Shown: positions 7,917-18,866 of the stretch, in pieces
How the letters are laid out: every line of letters starts with the position of its first letter
How positions within the stretch are numbered: the first letter of the stretch is position 1
Source of the DNA: Yonghaparkia sp. Root332
Lineage (GTDB): Bacteria > Actinomycetota > Actinomycetes > Actinomycetales > Microbacteriaceae
Reading direction: 5' to 3'
Assembly: GCF_001425665.1 (NCBI RefSeq)
Contig: NZ_LMCX01000001.1
Location: 1,175,651-1,239,650, forward strand
Length of the DNA stretch: 64,000 bases
Made by a program: the position numbers and the translations under genes
The notes under the pieces: generated by a model
Seen by the model: only the letters and a program-made list of their open reading frames with translations
What the model was told of the DNA's origin: nothing
The model's database searches: none

Positions 7917-8840
7917 ATGACCACCCAACCCGCGATCGCGGTCGAGGGCGTCGCGCGCAGCTTCGGCGACGTGCACGCCGTGCGCGACGTGACCTTCGAG
8001 GCGCGAGCGGGCGCCGTGACGGCCCTCATCGGGCCCAACGGCTCCGGCAAGACGACGCTGCTGCTCATGCTCGCGACCCTCCTCGAGCCCGATCGCGGCT
8101 CGATCCGCATCGAGGGCCACGACCCGATCTCCGACCCCCGCGCCGTGCGGCGCGTCATGGGGTGGATGCCCGACGTGCTCGGTTCCTGGGCCACGCTGAC
8201 CGTGCGCCAGACCCTCGAGACCACCGCGCGCCTGTACGAGATCGAGGCCGCGCAGGCCCGCGTCCGCGCATCCGAGCTCATCGATCTGGTGGGCCTGGAG
8301 GCGCTCGCCGACCAGCCGACGCGCGTGCTGAGCCGCGGGCAGAAGCAGCGCCTGAGCCTCGCGCGGGCCCTCGCGCACCGCCCGAGCGTGCTGCTGCTCG
8401 ACGAGCCCGCGTCGGGCCTCGACCCGGCCGCGCGCATCGACCTCCGCGTCCTCGTGCGGCGGCTCGCGAGCGAGGGCGCGGCGATCCTCGTCTCGAGCCA
8501 CGTGCTCGCCGAGCTCGACGAGATGGCCGACGAGGCCGTGTACATCGACGCCGGCGTCACCGCGTCGCGCGCGAGCGTCGAGGCGAGCCGCGCGACGGTG
8601 CGCGACTGGCGCATCCGCGCGCTCGACCCCGCCGCCCTGACCGCGGCGCTCGCCGAGTTGGGAATCCCCAGTTCCGGCGCCGACCATCTGGGCGTGCTCG
8701 TGCCCGTCGCGGGCGAGCCGGAGGCCGCGGCCCTGCTGGCCCGGCTCACGGCGCACGGCGTCGGCATCAGCGCGTTCGGGCCCGCGGTCGGCGACCTCGA
8801 GCACACCTTCCTCGACCTCGCGAAGGGCGGCCGCTCGTGA
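7917..8840 (+). CDS. ABC transporter ATP-binding protein (ABC-2 exporter type)
   Basis: A 307-residue nucleotide-binding subunit. It has Walker A GPNGSGKTT near residues 38-46, the signature LSRGQKQRLSLARAL, and Walker B VLLLDEPASGLDP followed by the SSH switch. The last 100 residues form a C-terminal extension typical of exporters with ABC-2 permeases. Its stop overlaps the start of the permease gene by GTGA, so the two are translationally coupled. Substrate unknown. Confidence 0.93.
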   Translation: MTTQPAIAVEGVARSFGDVHAVRDVTFEARAGAVTALIGPNGSGKTTLLLMLATLLEPDRGSIRIEGHDPISDPRAVRRVMGWMPDVLGSWATLTVRQTLETTARLYEIEAAQARVRASELIDLVGLEALADQPTRVLSRGQKQRLSLARALAHRPSVLLLDEPASGLDPAARIDLRVLVRRLASEGAAILVSSHVLAELDEMADEAVYIDAGVTASRASVEASRATVRDWRIRALDPAALTAALAELGIPSSGADHLGVLVPVAGEPEAAALLARLTAHGVGISAFGPAVGDLEHTFLDLAKGGRS

Positions 8841-9922
8841 ACCGCTGGATCATCGGCCTCGGCACGATCGCGAGCCTCGAGCTGCGCCAGCGCGTCCGCT
8901 CGGTCGCGTGGATCGTCCTGCTCAGCGTCGTCTTCGTCGTGGTCGGCGTCGTCACGCTCCTGCTGTGGCTCGCGCTCACGCAGTTCGGCGCAGGCAGCCT
9001 CGACAACGCGGCGATCTACTCGAGCATCATCTTCTTCGTGCTGCTCGTCGGCACGCTCGTCACGCCGGCGGTCTCGGGCGGTGCGATCAACGCCGAGCGC
9101 GACGCCGGCACTCTCGCGACCACGCAGGTGACGCTCGTCAGCGCGGGGCAGATCGTGCTCGGGAAGTTCCTCGCCGCCTGGACGATCGCCCTGACGTTCC
9201 TGGCGGCGAGCCTCCCGTTCATCGTCCTCGCGGTCGTCCTCGGCGGGGTGCCGTTCCTGACGATGCTCACCTCGCTCGGCGTGCTCGTGCTCGAGCTCGG
9301 CGTCGTCGCGGCGGTCGGCGTCGGTCTGTCGGGCCTGCAGACCCGCGCGCTGTTCTCGGTCGTCACGACCTACCTCGTCGTCGCTGCACTCAGCATCGGC
9401 ACGCTCATCGCGTTCGGGCTCGGCGGCCTCGTCAACCAGACCGAGGTGCGCAACGTCTACATCGGGCTCGACTACTCGGGCGAGATCGACCCCGAGACGG
9501 GCATCCCCGAGGAGATCCGCTGCCTCGAGCCGGAGGTCACCACCTACCAGTCGCCGCGCTTCGACCGGGTGTGGTGGCTGCTCGCCGCGAACCCCTACAT
9601 CGTGCTCGCCGACGCCTCGCCGACGACGTTCGACAGCAACGGCAACCCGGAGGACCTCTTCGGCGGCATCGGGCTCGGCATCCGTCAGGCGCAGATCGCG
9701 CCGGACGCCGAGACCGTCTACGACGAGTGCGAGAGCGCCCGCAACGGCTTCCAGGATCCGTACGACTACCCGACGCCGGAGGAGATCTACGCCTCCACGG
9801 TGCCGAGCTGGTTCGTGGGTCTGCTGATCCACGCCGGTCTCGCGGCACTCGCGCTGTGGGGCGCGGTCGCCCGCACGCGGACGCCCTCCCGACGTCTGCC
9901 GAAGGGCGCGCGCGTCGCGTGA
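8837..9922 (+). CDS. ABC-2 type transporter permease
   Basis: A 361-residue membrane protein with a cytoplasmic start (MNRWIIGLGTIASLELRQRVRS), six main hydrophobic segments and a hydrophilic, acidic stretch of about 120 residues before the last helix. That large loop (roughly residues 210-325, many Asp/Glu and two Cys) is presumably extracytoplasmic. GTG at 8837 overlaps the stop of the ATPase gene by 4 bp. With its partner it forms an exporter of unknown substrate. Confidence 0.85.
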   Translation: MNRWIIGLGTIASLELRQRVRSVAWIVLLSVVFVVVGVVTLLLWLALTQFGAGSLDNAAIYSSIIFFVLLVGTLVTPAVSGGAINAERDAGTLATTQVTLVSAGQIVLGKFLAAWTIALTFLAASLPFIVLAVVLGGVPFLTMLTSLGVLVLELGVVAAVGVGLSGLQTRALFSVVTTYLVVAALSIGTLIAFGLGGLVNQTEVRNVYIGLDYSGEIDPETGIPEEIRCLEPEVTTYQSPRFDRVWWLLAANPYIVLADASPTTFDSNGNPEDLFGGIGLGIRQAQIAPDAETVYDECESARNGFQDPYDYPTPEEIYASTVPSWFVGLLIHAGLAALALWGAVARTRTPSRRLPKGARVA

Positions 9923-9973
9923 GGCTCCAGGCGGAGCATCCGCCGCTCGCCGGGACCCCGCCGCGCGCTCTGA

Positions 9974-9979
9974 CAGAAT
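9974..9979 (+). promoter_or_regulatory. -10 box of hisS (leaderless type)
   Basis: CAGAAT, then 6 nt, then ATG 9986. Confidence 0.5.
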
Positions 9980-9985
9980 CGAGGC

Positions 9986-12695
<2,710 letters not shown>

Positions 12696-12718
12696 TCCGT
12701 CCGCCGCGTCAGCGCTCC

Positions 12719-12756
12719 GGGGCCCGCCCTCTCCCTCCCGGGAGGAGGCGGGCCCC
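12719..12756 (+). terminator. Terminator of eno
   Basis: GGGGCCCGCC (12719-12728) pairs perfectly with GGCGGGCCCC (12747-12756), and the loop itself contains an inner CTCC/GGAG stem. There is no U-tract. It ends 6 bp before the -10 box of the next gene. Confidence 0.75.
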
Positions 12757-12761
12757 TCGCG

Positions 12762-12767
12762 TAGGCT
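12762..12767 (+). promoter_or_regulatory. -10 box of the FtsB/DivIC-like gene (leaderless type)
   Basis: TAGGCT, then 6 nt, then ATG 12774. Confidence 0.6.
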
Positions 12768-12773
12768 GGAGGC

Positions 12774-13292
12774 ATGGCCGGCCGCTCGCGACACCTCCCC
12801 GTCGAGCTGCCCGCCGACGCTCCGGCCTCCACCCCGTGGTTCCGCAATCTCGAGATCTCGGGCTTCACCGTCACGGTGCTCGTGCTCATCATCGGCGCCC
12901 TCGTCGTGCTCGCCCCGTCCCTGCGCATCCTCGTCGAGCAGCAGCAGGAGATCGCGGCGCTCGAGGCCCGCGTCGCCGAGCAGGAGCGCGCCGTCGAGGG
13001 TCTCTCCTCCGAGATCGACCGGTGGTCCGACCCCGCCTACATCGAGTCGCAGGCCCGCGACCGCCTCCTCTACGTCAAGCCCGGCGACATCAGCTACCTC
13101 GTGATCGACGACGGCGCGACGATCGACGTGGGCCCCGTGCAGCCGGTGAGCGACGAGATCCAGCGCACCCGCATCGACTGGAGCCGCGCCGTGCTCTCCT
13201 CCGTCCTCACCGCCGCCCTCACCGACCTCCCGGCCGTCGAGCTCGTCGGCCCCGAGATCGAGACCCCGCCCGCGACGGAGCCCGCCCCGTGA
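12774..13292 (+). CDS. Septum formation initiator (FtsB/DivIC-like)
   Basis: A 172-residue bitopic membrane protein. A basic, Pro-rich cytoplasmic N-terminus (residues 1-28) is followed by one transmembrane helix (about 31-52) and a coiled coil rich in Glu and Gln (about 55-85). The DivIC/FtsB core then ends in the typical ARDRLLYVKPGDISYLV strand. Such proteins join FtsL and FtsQ in the divisome. The C-terminal 50 residues are an extra acidic/Pro-rich tail. The gene lies downstream of eno, its usual place in actinobacteria, and overlaps the next gene by GTGA. Confidence 0.88.
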   Translation: MAGRSRHLPVELPADAPASTPWFRNLEISGFTVTVLVLIIGALVVLAPSLRILVEQQQEIAALEARVAEQERAVEGLSSEIDRWSDPAYIESQARDRLLYVKPGDISYLVIDDGATIDVGPVQPVSDEIQRTRIDWSRAVLSSVLTAALTDLPAVELVGPEIETPPATEPAP

Positions 13293-13807
13293 GCCGTCCG
13301 CCCTTCGACCCCGCGAGCGAGCGGGATGTCCGGATCGTCTCCGCGCAGCTGGGCCGGCCCGCGCGCGATGTCATCGGCATCCCCGCCCGCTGCGTCTGCG
13401 GCGCTCCGACGGTCGTCGCGACCGCCCCGCGGCTCGAGAGCGGCACGCCCTTCCCGACCCTGTACTACCTGACGCACCCGGCCGCGACCGCCTCCGCCTC
13501 GCGGCTCGAGGCGAGCGGCGTCATGGCCGAGTACCAGGCCGAGCTCGCCGACGACCCTGCGCTCGCCGCGGCCTACGCCCGCGCCCACGAGAGCTACCTC
13601 GCCGATCGCGCGACCTTCGGCGACGTCGACGAGATCGCGGGCATCAGCGCCGGCGGCATGCCGACGCGCGTGAAGTGCCTGCACGCCCTCATCGGCCACA
13701 GCCTGTCGGTCGGCCCCGGCATCAACCCGATCGGGGATCGCGCTCTAGCCGAGTGCGACTGGAGTCCCGAGGTGTGCGCGTGCGCCCCCGACCAGCGCGG
13801 CTCGTAG
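13289..13807 (+). CDS. DUF501 family protein
   Basis: A 172-residue soluble protein of the DUF501 family, recognised by LGRPARDVIGIPARCVCGAPTV near the start, PFPTLYYLTHP-type spacing (here FPTLYYLTHPAATA), and the C-terminal GMPTRVKCLHALIGHSL block. Four Cys and several His in these blocks could bind a metal. Its function is not known. It regularly sits between the divIC-like gene and a phosphatase or protease gene in actinobacteria. GTG 13289 overlaps the previous stop by 4 bp. Confidence 0.85.
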   Translation: MSRPPFDPASERDVRIVSAQLGRPARDVIGIPARCVCGAPTVVATAPRLESGTPFPTLYYLTHPAATASASRLEASGVMAEYQAELADDPALAAAYARAHESYLADRATFGDVDEIAGISAGGMPTRVKCLHALIGHSLSVGPGINPIGDRALAECDWSPEVCACAPDQRGS

Positions 13808-15060
13808 CGGCCGCGCTCCTCCTCGCCGCGATCGCCGGCGCGGCGCCCGCGGTGCCCGCCTCCGTCGCCGTCGCGGCCCCGGGCATCCTCGCCGCCGACG
13901 CCGTCCGCGACCGGCAGTACTGGCTCGACGAGTACGGGATCCGCGCGGCGTGGGCCGTGACGCGCGGGGCGGGCGTCACGATCGCGATCATCGACTCGGG
14001 GGTGGATGCGACGCATCCCGATCTGCGCGGAGCCGTCGTCGACGGCATCGACCTCTCCGGCGTCGGCTCGTCCGACGGCACGCGGCCGGTCGGAAGCGAT
14101 GCTCCCGATCACGGCACGATGGTCGCCTCGCTCGCCGCCGGCCGGGGGAGCGCGCCCGGCGACGGGGTCATCGGCGCGGCCCCCGAGGCGAGCCTCCTCA
14201 GCGCCTCGCTCGCGTTCGGCCCCGAGCAGCGCGACGGCGACGCCCAGGTCGCCGAGGCCGTGCGCTGGGCCGTCGACGCGGGCGCCGACGTCATCTCGCT
14301 CTCGCTCACCCGCAACACGCTGTCATGGCCGGAGAGCTGGGACGACGCGTTCGGGTACGCCGAGGCCAACGACGTCGTCGTCATCGCCGCGGCCGGCAAC
14401 CGCGGCAGCGGCACCGAGCAGGTCGGCGCGCCCGCGACCATCCCCGGCGTCGTCGCCGTCGGGGGAGTCGACCGGCGCGGTGTCGCGAGCGACACGGCGA
14501 GCGCGCAGGGCATCTCGATCGCCGTCATGGCTCCGAGCGAGCAGCTCGTCGGCGCCGTGCCCGGGGGCGGCCACGTCATCTGGCAGGGCACGAGCGGCGC
14601 GGCGCCCATCGTCGCCGGCATCGCCGCGCTCATCCGCTCGGCGCACCCCGAGGCGACCGCCGCCGACGTCGTCGCGCGCCTCATCGGCACCGCCAGACCC
14701 GTCACCGCGACCGTGCCGGACCCCCTGTACGGCTACGGGCTCGTGGATGCGGCCGCCGCCGTGCGCGCCGACCTCCCTCCCGTCGCCGAGAACCCCCTCG
14801 GCAGCCTCGCGGAGTGGATCTCGCTCAACCGACGGGCCGACGCCGAGGTGCGGAGCGTGCGCGTCGAGAGCGCGCGCGAGGCGGTCGGGCGCGCCGGGCA
14901 TCCCGGACTGGGTAGGATCGGTGAGGCAGTGCGCCCCGTCGTGGCGGCCATCGCCCCCCTCGCAACCGTCGGGGCAGCCGTGCTCGGCGGCTCGCTCCTC
15001 GTCATCGCGGCCGTCTCGATCGGCGCCGCGCGATTCGTCAGGCGTGCTCGCTCGGGGTAG
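13774..15060 (+). CDS. Membrane-anchored subtilisin-like serine protease (mycosin-like, S8)
   Basis: A 428-residue secreted protease. An Arg-rich signal peptide is followed by the S8 domain with the triad Asp74 (AIIDSGVDATHPDL), His113 (DHGTMVA) and Ser274 (GTSGAAP). The oxyanion Asn is in AAAGNRG. A C-terminal helix (about residues 393-420) followed by RRARSG anchors it in the membrane, as in mycosins of type VII secretion. No ESX genes are nearby, so a role in ESX is only a possibility. The frame is open from 13675; GTG 13774 is chosen because GGAG lies about 10 bases upstream and it gives a normal signal peptide. The start overlaps DUF501 by 34 bp. The stop codon forms the first half of the ndh -10 box. 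Confidence 0.85.
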   Translation: MRVRPRPARLVAAALLLAAIAGAAPAVPASVAVAAPGILAADAVRDRQYWLDEYGIRAAWAVTRGAGVTIAIIDSGVDATHPDLRGAVVDGIDLSGVGSSDGTRPVGSDAPDHGTMVASLAAGRGSAPGDGVIGAAPEASLLSASLAFGPEQRDGDAQVAEAVRWAVDAGADVISLSLTRNTLSWPESWDDAFGYAEANDVVVIAAAGNRGSGTEQVGAPATIPGVVAVGGVDRRGVASDTASAQGISIAVMAPSEQLVGAVPGGGHVIWQGTSGAAPIVAGIAALIRSAHPEATAADVVARLIGTARPVTATVPDPLYGYGLVDAAAAVRADLPPVAENPLGSLAEWISLNRRADAEVRSVRVESAREAVGRAGHPGLGRIGEAVRPVVAAIAPLATVGAAVLGGSLLVIAAVSIGAARFVRRARSG

Positions 15061-15063
15061 ATT
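15058..15063 (+). promoter_or_regulatory. -10 box of ndh, overlapping the protease stop codon
   Basis: TAGATT; its first three bases are the TAG stop of the upstream protease gene. Initiation near 15070 would give a leader of about 30 nt containing AAGGAG. Confidence 0.45.
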
Positions 15064-15098
15064 GTCCGGGTCCCTCACCACAAGGAGATCGTTCCCCC

Positions 15099-16421
15099 GT
15101 GCCCAGAATCCTGATCGTCGGTGGCGGTTACGCCGGTTTCTACACCGCACTGAAGCTTCAGAAGTGGCTCCGCCCGGGTGAGGCCGAGGTCGTCGTCGTC
15201 GACCCGCTCCCCTACATGACCTACCAGCCCTTCCTGCCGGAGGTCGCCGCCGGTCAGATCGAGCCGCGGCACGCGGTCGTCTCGCTGCGCCGCCACCTCG
15301 ACAGGACGCGCATCATCACGGCCAAGGTCACGGGCATCGACCACGCCGCGAAGACCGCGACCATCACGCCCGAGGCGGGTGAGCCCTGGCAGCTCGAGTA
15401 CGACCACATCGTCGTCACCGCGGGCTCCGTGTCGCGCACGTTCCCCATCCCGGGCGTCGCCGACGAGGCCATCGGCATGAAGGCGATCGAGGAGGCCGTC
15501 GCCGTGCGCGACCGCCTCATCGACAACTTCGCCCGCGCCGCGCTCCTGCCGGCCGGCCCCGAGCGCGACCGCCTGCTCACGGTCGTCGTCGTCGGCGGCG
15601 GCTTCGCCGGCATCGAGACCTTCGCCGAGCTGCGCAGCCTCGCGAGCTCGCTGCTGAAGGAGTACCCGCAGCTCTCGATCGACGACACCCACTTCCACCT
15701 CATCGAGGCGATGGGCCGCATCATGCCCGAGGTGTCGCTCGAGACGAGCCAGTGGGTGCTCAAGAACCTCGCGCAGCGCGACGCGATCGTGCACCTCGAC
15801 ACCCAGCTCACGAGCGCCGTCGACGGCGTCATCGAGCTGTCGACGGGCGAGAGCTTCCAGAGCGACCTCATCATCTGGACGGCCGGCGTGATGGCGAACC
15901 CCGTCGTTCGCTCGACCGACCTGCCCGTCGAGGAGCGCGGCCGCATCCGCGCCCGTGCCGACCTCCGCGTCGTCGACGAGAGCGGTGCCGTCGTCGAGGG
16001 CGCCTGGACGGCCGGCGACGTCTCGGCCGTTCCCGACCTCACCGGCGGCGGCGTGGGCGGCTTCTGCGTGCCCAACGCCCAGCACGCCGTGCGCCAGGGC
16101 AAGCGCCTGGCGAAGAACCTCGTCGCGGTCCTGCGCGGGGAGGAGCCCCAGGACTACGTGCACAAGAACCTCGGCGCGGTCGCGGGCCTCGGCCTCGGCC
16201 ACGGCGTCTTCCAGTCGGGCAGGATCGCGATCAAGGGCTTCCCGGCGTGGGTCGCGCACCGCGGCTACCACGGCCTCGCGATCCCGATGTGGGAGCGCAA
16301 GATCCGCGTGTTCAGCGGCTGGCTCTGGAACCTCCTCCTCGGCCGCGACAACGTCACGCTCGCCGCGCGCGAGGAGCCGCAGGAGTACTTCCAGGCCTTC
16401 GCCACGCGCCCGAAGGCGTAG
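15099..16421 (+). CDS. ndh: Type II NADH dehydrogenase (NDH-2)
   Basis: A 440-residue single-subunit flavoprotein that passes electrons from NADH to quinone at the inner face of the membrane without pumping protons. The FAD-binding motif is at the N-terminus (ILIVGGGYAGFYTA), the NADH-binding motif lies near residue 165 (VVVGGGFAGIE), and a second FAD contact appears as WTAGDVSAVPD, followed by AQHAVRQGK. The C-terminus has the amphipathic and hydrophobic stretches used for membrane attachment (GLAIPMWERKIRVFSGWLWN). GTG 15099 has AAGGAG 11 bases upstream. Confidence 0.93.
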   Translation: MPRILIVGGGYAGFYTALKLQKWLRPGEAEVVVVDPLPYMTYQPFLPEVAAGQIEPRHAVVSLRRHLDRTRIITAKVTGIDHAAKTATITPEAGEPWQLEYDHIVVTAGSVSRTFPIPGVADEAIGMKAIEEAVAVRDRLIDNFARAALLPAGPERDRLLTVVVVGGGFAGIETFAELRSLASSLLKEYPQLSIDDTHFHLIEAMGRIMPEVSLETSQWVLKNLAQRDAIVHLDTQLTSAVDGVIELSTGESFQSDLIIWTAGVMANPVVRSTDLPVEERGRIRARADLRVVDESGAVVEGAWTAGDVSAVPDLTGGGVGGFCVPNAQHAVRQGKRLAKNLVAVLRGEEPQDYVHKNLGAVAGLGLGHGVFQSGRIAIKGFPAWVAHRGYHGLAIPMWERKIRVFSGWLWNLLLGRDNVTLAAREEPQEYFQAFATRPKA

Positions 16422-16459
16422 CAGCGCACCGCAGAGCTGTCGGGGGCGGGTGCTCGTCC

Positions 16460-16465
16460 TAGGCT
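16460..16465 (+). promoter_or_regulatory. -10 box of the tRNA gene
   Basis: TAGGCT ends 9 bp before the 5' end of the tRNA, so transcription would start just ahead of the mature end. Confidence 0.5.
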
Positions 16466-16474
16466 GATCGGTGC

Positions 16475-16548
16475 GCCCCGGTAGCCCAACCGGCAGAGGC
16501 ATCCGACTTAAAATCGGACCAGTCTGGGTTCGAACCCCAGCCGGGGCA
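16475..16548 (+). tRNA. Class I tRNA with UAA anticodon (nominal tRNA-Leu)
   Basis: A 74-nt cloverleaf. The acceptor arms GCCCCGG (16475-16481) and CCGGGGC (16541-16547) pair perfectly, with discriminator A at 16548 and no encoded CCA. The D-arm is GCCC/AGGC with one mismatch; the anticodon stem TCCGA/TCGGA and T-stem CTGGG/CCCAG are perfect. The anticodon loop CTTAAAA gives UAA (16509-16511), which reads UUA (Leu). The variable loop is only 5 nt (CCAGT), whereas bacterial tRNA-Leu normally has a long variable arm. The identity is therefore uncertain: the cloverleaf is sure, the amino acid is not. Confidence 0.85.
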
Positions 16549-16559
16549 CGCACGGGGGA

Positions 16560-18692
16560 TCACGCGAGGGCGGGCTCGACCCAGCGCACCCACAGGGTCG
16601 TGCCGACGAGCACGGCGCCGATGCCCGCGGCGGCGAGCCCGAGCCCGACGATCGGGAAGCTCGCGCCGGAGGCGAGGATCGCGCCCGTCACGGTTGCCAC
16701 GGCGAGCGACGCGACGCCCCACGTCGTGCGGGAGATCTGGAACACCGCCCGGCCGGGGAATGAGCCGACGGGGAGCAGCATGAGCAGCAGCGAGCCGAGC
16801 CCGCCGAGCGCGACCGTGGCGGCGGTCTCGGCCGCGAAGCTCACCCAGAACCCGGTGCTCGGGGTCAGCAGGTCGTGGGTCGCCCAGGCGGCGAGCGCGA
16901 GCGCGGCGACAGCGACGAGCTGCAGCACGGCGAGCCCCACGCGCACTCGGAACCGTGCGACGCCCACGACGCTCGCCGCCACGAGCACCCCGATGAGGAT
17001 GGCCGGTCGCAGCTCGGCCACGCGCGAGAGCAGCGCCGCCCCGATCGCCGCGGCGAGGATGCCCGGCAGGAGCTGCGTGACGACCGGCACCCGCGCCGCT
17101 CGCCGGATGACGCCGGCCGGCAGCAGCACCCCGACGGCCGCGAGCACGAGCAGGCCGAGCCCGATGGCCGCGGTCAGGCGGAGGTAGCGCACCTCCAGGT
17201 CGAGACCGCCGCCGACCGCGGCGACGACGGCGGCCCCGGCGAAGACGCCGACGGCCGTGAGCGCGGGCGAGACCACGGGGTCGTCGGCGCTGAGCACCGT
17301 TCCGCGGTTGCGGCCAGTGAGGCGGGGCATCGCCAGGCGGATGCGCGGCGCGGCCCGCGTCGCGAACCAGCGCAGCGGCAGCGCGATGAGCGCGAGGTAG
17401 CCGAGCGCGAAGAGGGGGGCGATGGCGAGTCCTCCGCGCTCGAGGATCTGCGCCGCGGTCGGCAGGGTTCCGCCGAACCCGGTCGGCGTCCCCCAGTTGG
17501 AGGAGGGCGCGTCGCTCGACGACCCGGGCAGGGGCGGCGCGGCGGGGGGCGCTCCGGCGTCGCCGCCCGGATCGCCCGGGCCGCCGGGATCTCCGCTCGC
17601 GTCGTCGGGTCCCTCGGCGGATCCGCCCGATCCGCCGTCGTCCCCGGGCGTCGCGGGCGCGCCCGGCTCGGCGTCCCCGCCCGGCGCGTCGGTCCCCTCG
17701 TCACCGGGAGCGGCCCCGTCGGTTCCGCCCGGCGACGGCTCGTCGGGCACGGGGCTCGCGCCGCCGGGCACCGCCCACTCGACCCGCACGCCCGTGCTCG
17801 CCGAGCTGAAGTTGCCGGCCGGGTCGCGCTGCAGCGCCCGGAGCTCGCGCACCCCGGGCGCGGGGAGGCGCGCCTCGCACGCCCAGAGCTCGCCGGGGTC
17901 GACGGTCGTCGCGCACACCATCTCCCCGTCGACGTAGAGCTGGAGCGTCGCGCCGGGCTCACCGGCGCCCTCGGCGCGGACGTTCGCGGTGGCCGTCCGC
18001 GTTCCCGTCCGCGGGACGTCGATGGTCGGAGCCGCCGGCACATCGCGGTCGACCGTCGCGACGGTCGCCGCCGACCAGCCGGACGGCTCCGGCCCGATCT
18101 CGGCGAGCGACTGCCGGGCGCTCGTGCGGTACTGCCCGCTCGGCACCGTCACGATGCACGACCAGTATCCGTCCGGCAGCGCGGCCGGGCAGTCGTGCAC
18201 GATCGAGCCCCGCGGCCCGATCGTGCGTACCTCGATCGCCGCCCCGGGCGCCGCCGTGCCGGTGAAGCGCCCGGCCGTGAGCAGCGTCCCGCCGCCCCCG
18301 TCGATGCGCGGAGGGCCGAGCACCCGCACCGGCAGGGGCCCGAACTCCTCCGTCGTGCCGTCGTCGAGCGTCTCGACGCCCGCGAGCTCGATGACGCCGT
18401 CGGGCAGATCGACGCCCTCGCAGCGCCAGACGGTCGAGGCGTCGGCGACGATGCAGACGACGGGGCCGCCGACGACGGCGACGCGCACGCCGCTGCCGGC
18501 ATCCTTCGTGCCCGCGACGGTCACGCGATCGCTGCCCACGAATCCGCCCGACGGCTCCGCGAAGGATGCCGCCGCGGCGGCCGGCGACGCCGGCAGCGCG
18601 ATCGAGGCGAGGGCCGCGATCGCGGCGAGGGCGATGACGAGGGCGCGGGTCGCACCGCGGCGCCGCGCGGGGCGGTGCGGGTGCGCGCGCAT
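16560..18692 (-). CDS. Secreted Ig-like repeat / polytopic membrane protein, unknown function
   Basis: This 710-residue protein was not matched to a named family. A long Arg-rich signal peptide (residues 1-42) is followed by three beta-rich Ig-like repeats of about 90 residues. Each has a Cys pair with Trp before the second Cys (C80/C91, C168/C179, C260/C272). A linker rich in Gly, Pro, Asp and Ser (about 305-405) comes next, then a membrane domain of roughly nine or ten helices (about 425-710). The layout suggests an extracellular sensor or adhesin arm on a membrane module. ATG 18692 is preceded by GAGGAGG at a good distance. It converges on the tRNA and diverges from lemA. Confidence 0.8.
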   Translation of the reverse strand: MRAHPHRPARRRGATRALVIALAAIAALASIALPASPAAAAASFAEPSGGFVGSDRVTVAGTKDAGSGVRVAVVGGPVVCIVADASTVWRCEGVDLPDGVIELAGVETLDDGTTEEFGPLPVRVLGPPRIDGGGGTLLTAGRFTGTAAPGAAIEVRTIGPRGSIVHDCPAALPDGYWSCIVTVPSGQYRTSARQSLAEIGPEPSGWSAATVATVDRDVPAAPTIDVPRTGTRTATANVRAEGAGEPGATLQLYVDGEMVCATTVDPGELWACEARLPAPGVRELRALQRDPAGNFSSASTGVRVEWAVPGGASPVPDEPSPGGTDGAAPGDEGTDAPGGDAEPGAPATPGDDGGSGGSAEGPDDASGDPGGPGDPGGDAGAPPAAPPLPGSSSDAPSSNWGTPTGFGGTLPTAAQILERGGLAIAPLFALGYLALIALPLRWFATRAAPRIRLAMPRLTGRNRGTVLSADDPVVSPALTAVGVFAGAAVVAAVGGGLDLEVRYLRLTAAIGLGLLVLAAVGVLLPAGVIRRAARVPVVTQLLPGILAAAIGAALLSRVAELRPAILIGVLVAASVVGVARFRVRVGLAVLQLVAVAALALAAWATHDLLTPSTGFWVSFAAETAATVALGGLGSLLLMLLPVGSFPGRAVFQISRTTWGVASLAVATVTGAILASGASFPIVGLGLAAAGIGAVLVGTTLWVRWVEPALA

Positions 18693-18853
18693 GCCGCCTC
18701 CTCGGGCCGATGGTGCTCGGTCGTCGTGCGGGGGAGGTGCTGCCCTCCCGCCGCTCGACATTCTTCCAGGTGCGTGCTGAGCGATCGTCGCGATCCGGGC
18801 GGATCCATAGCCGGGGTCGAGCGGGCCACCTGTCGGCGGGTCGGCGGCGGCCC

Positions 18854-18859
18854 TAAGCT
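18854..18859 (+). promoter_or_regulatory. -10 box of lemA (leaderless type)
   Basis: TAAGCT, then 7 nt, then ATG 18867. Confidence 0.5.
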
Positions 18860-18866
18860 GTGCCGC

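Noticed and set aside
13774-15060. Type VII secretion cluster suggested by the mycosin-like protease
   Set aside because: No EccB, EccC, EccD or WXG100 genes are present in the window.
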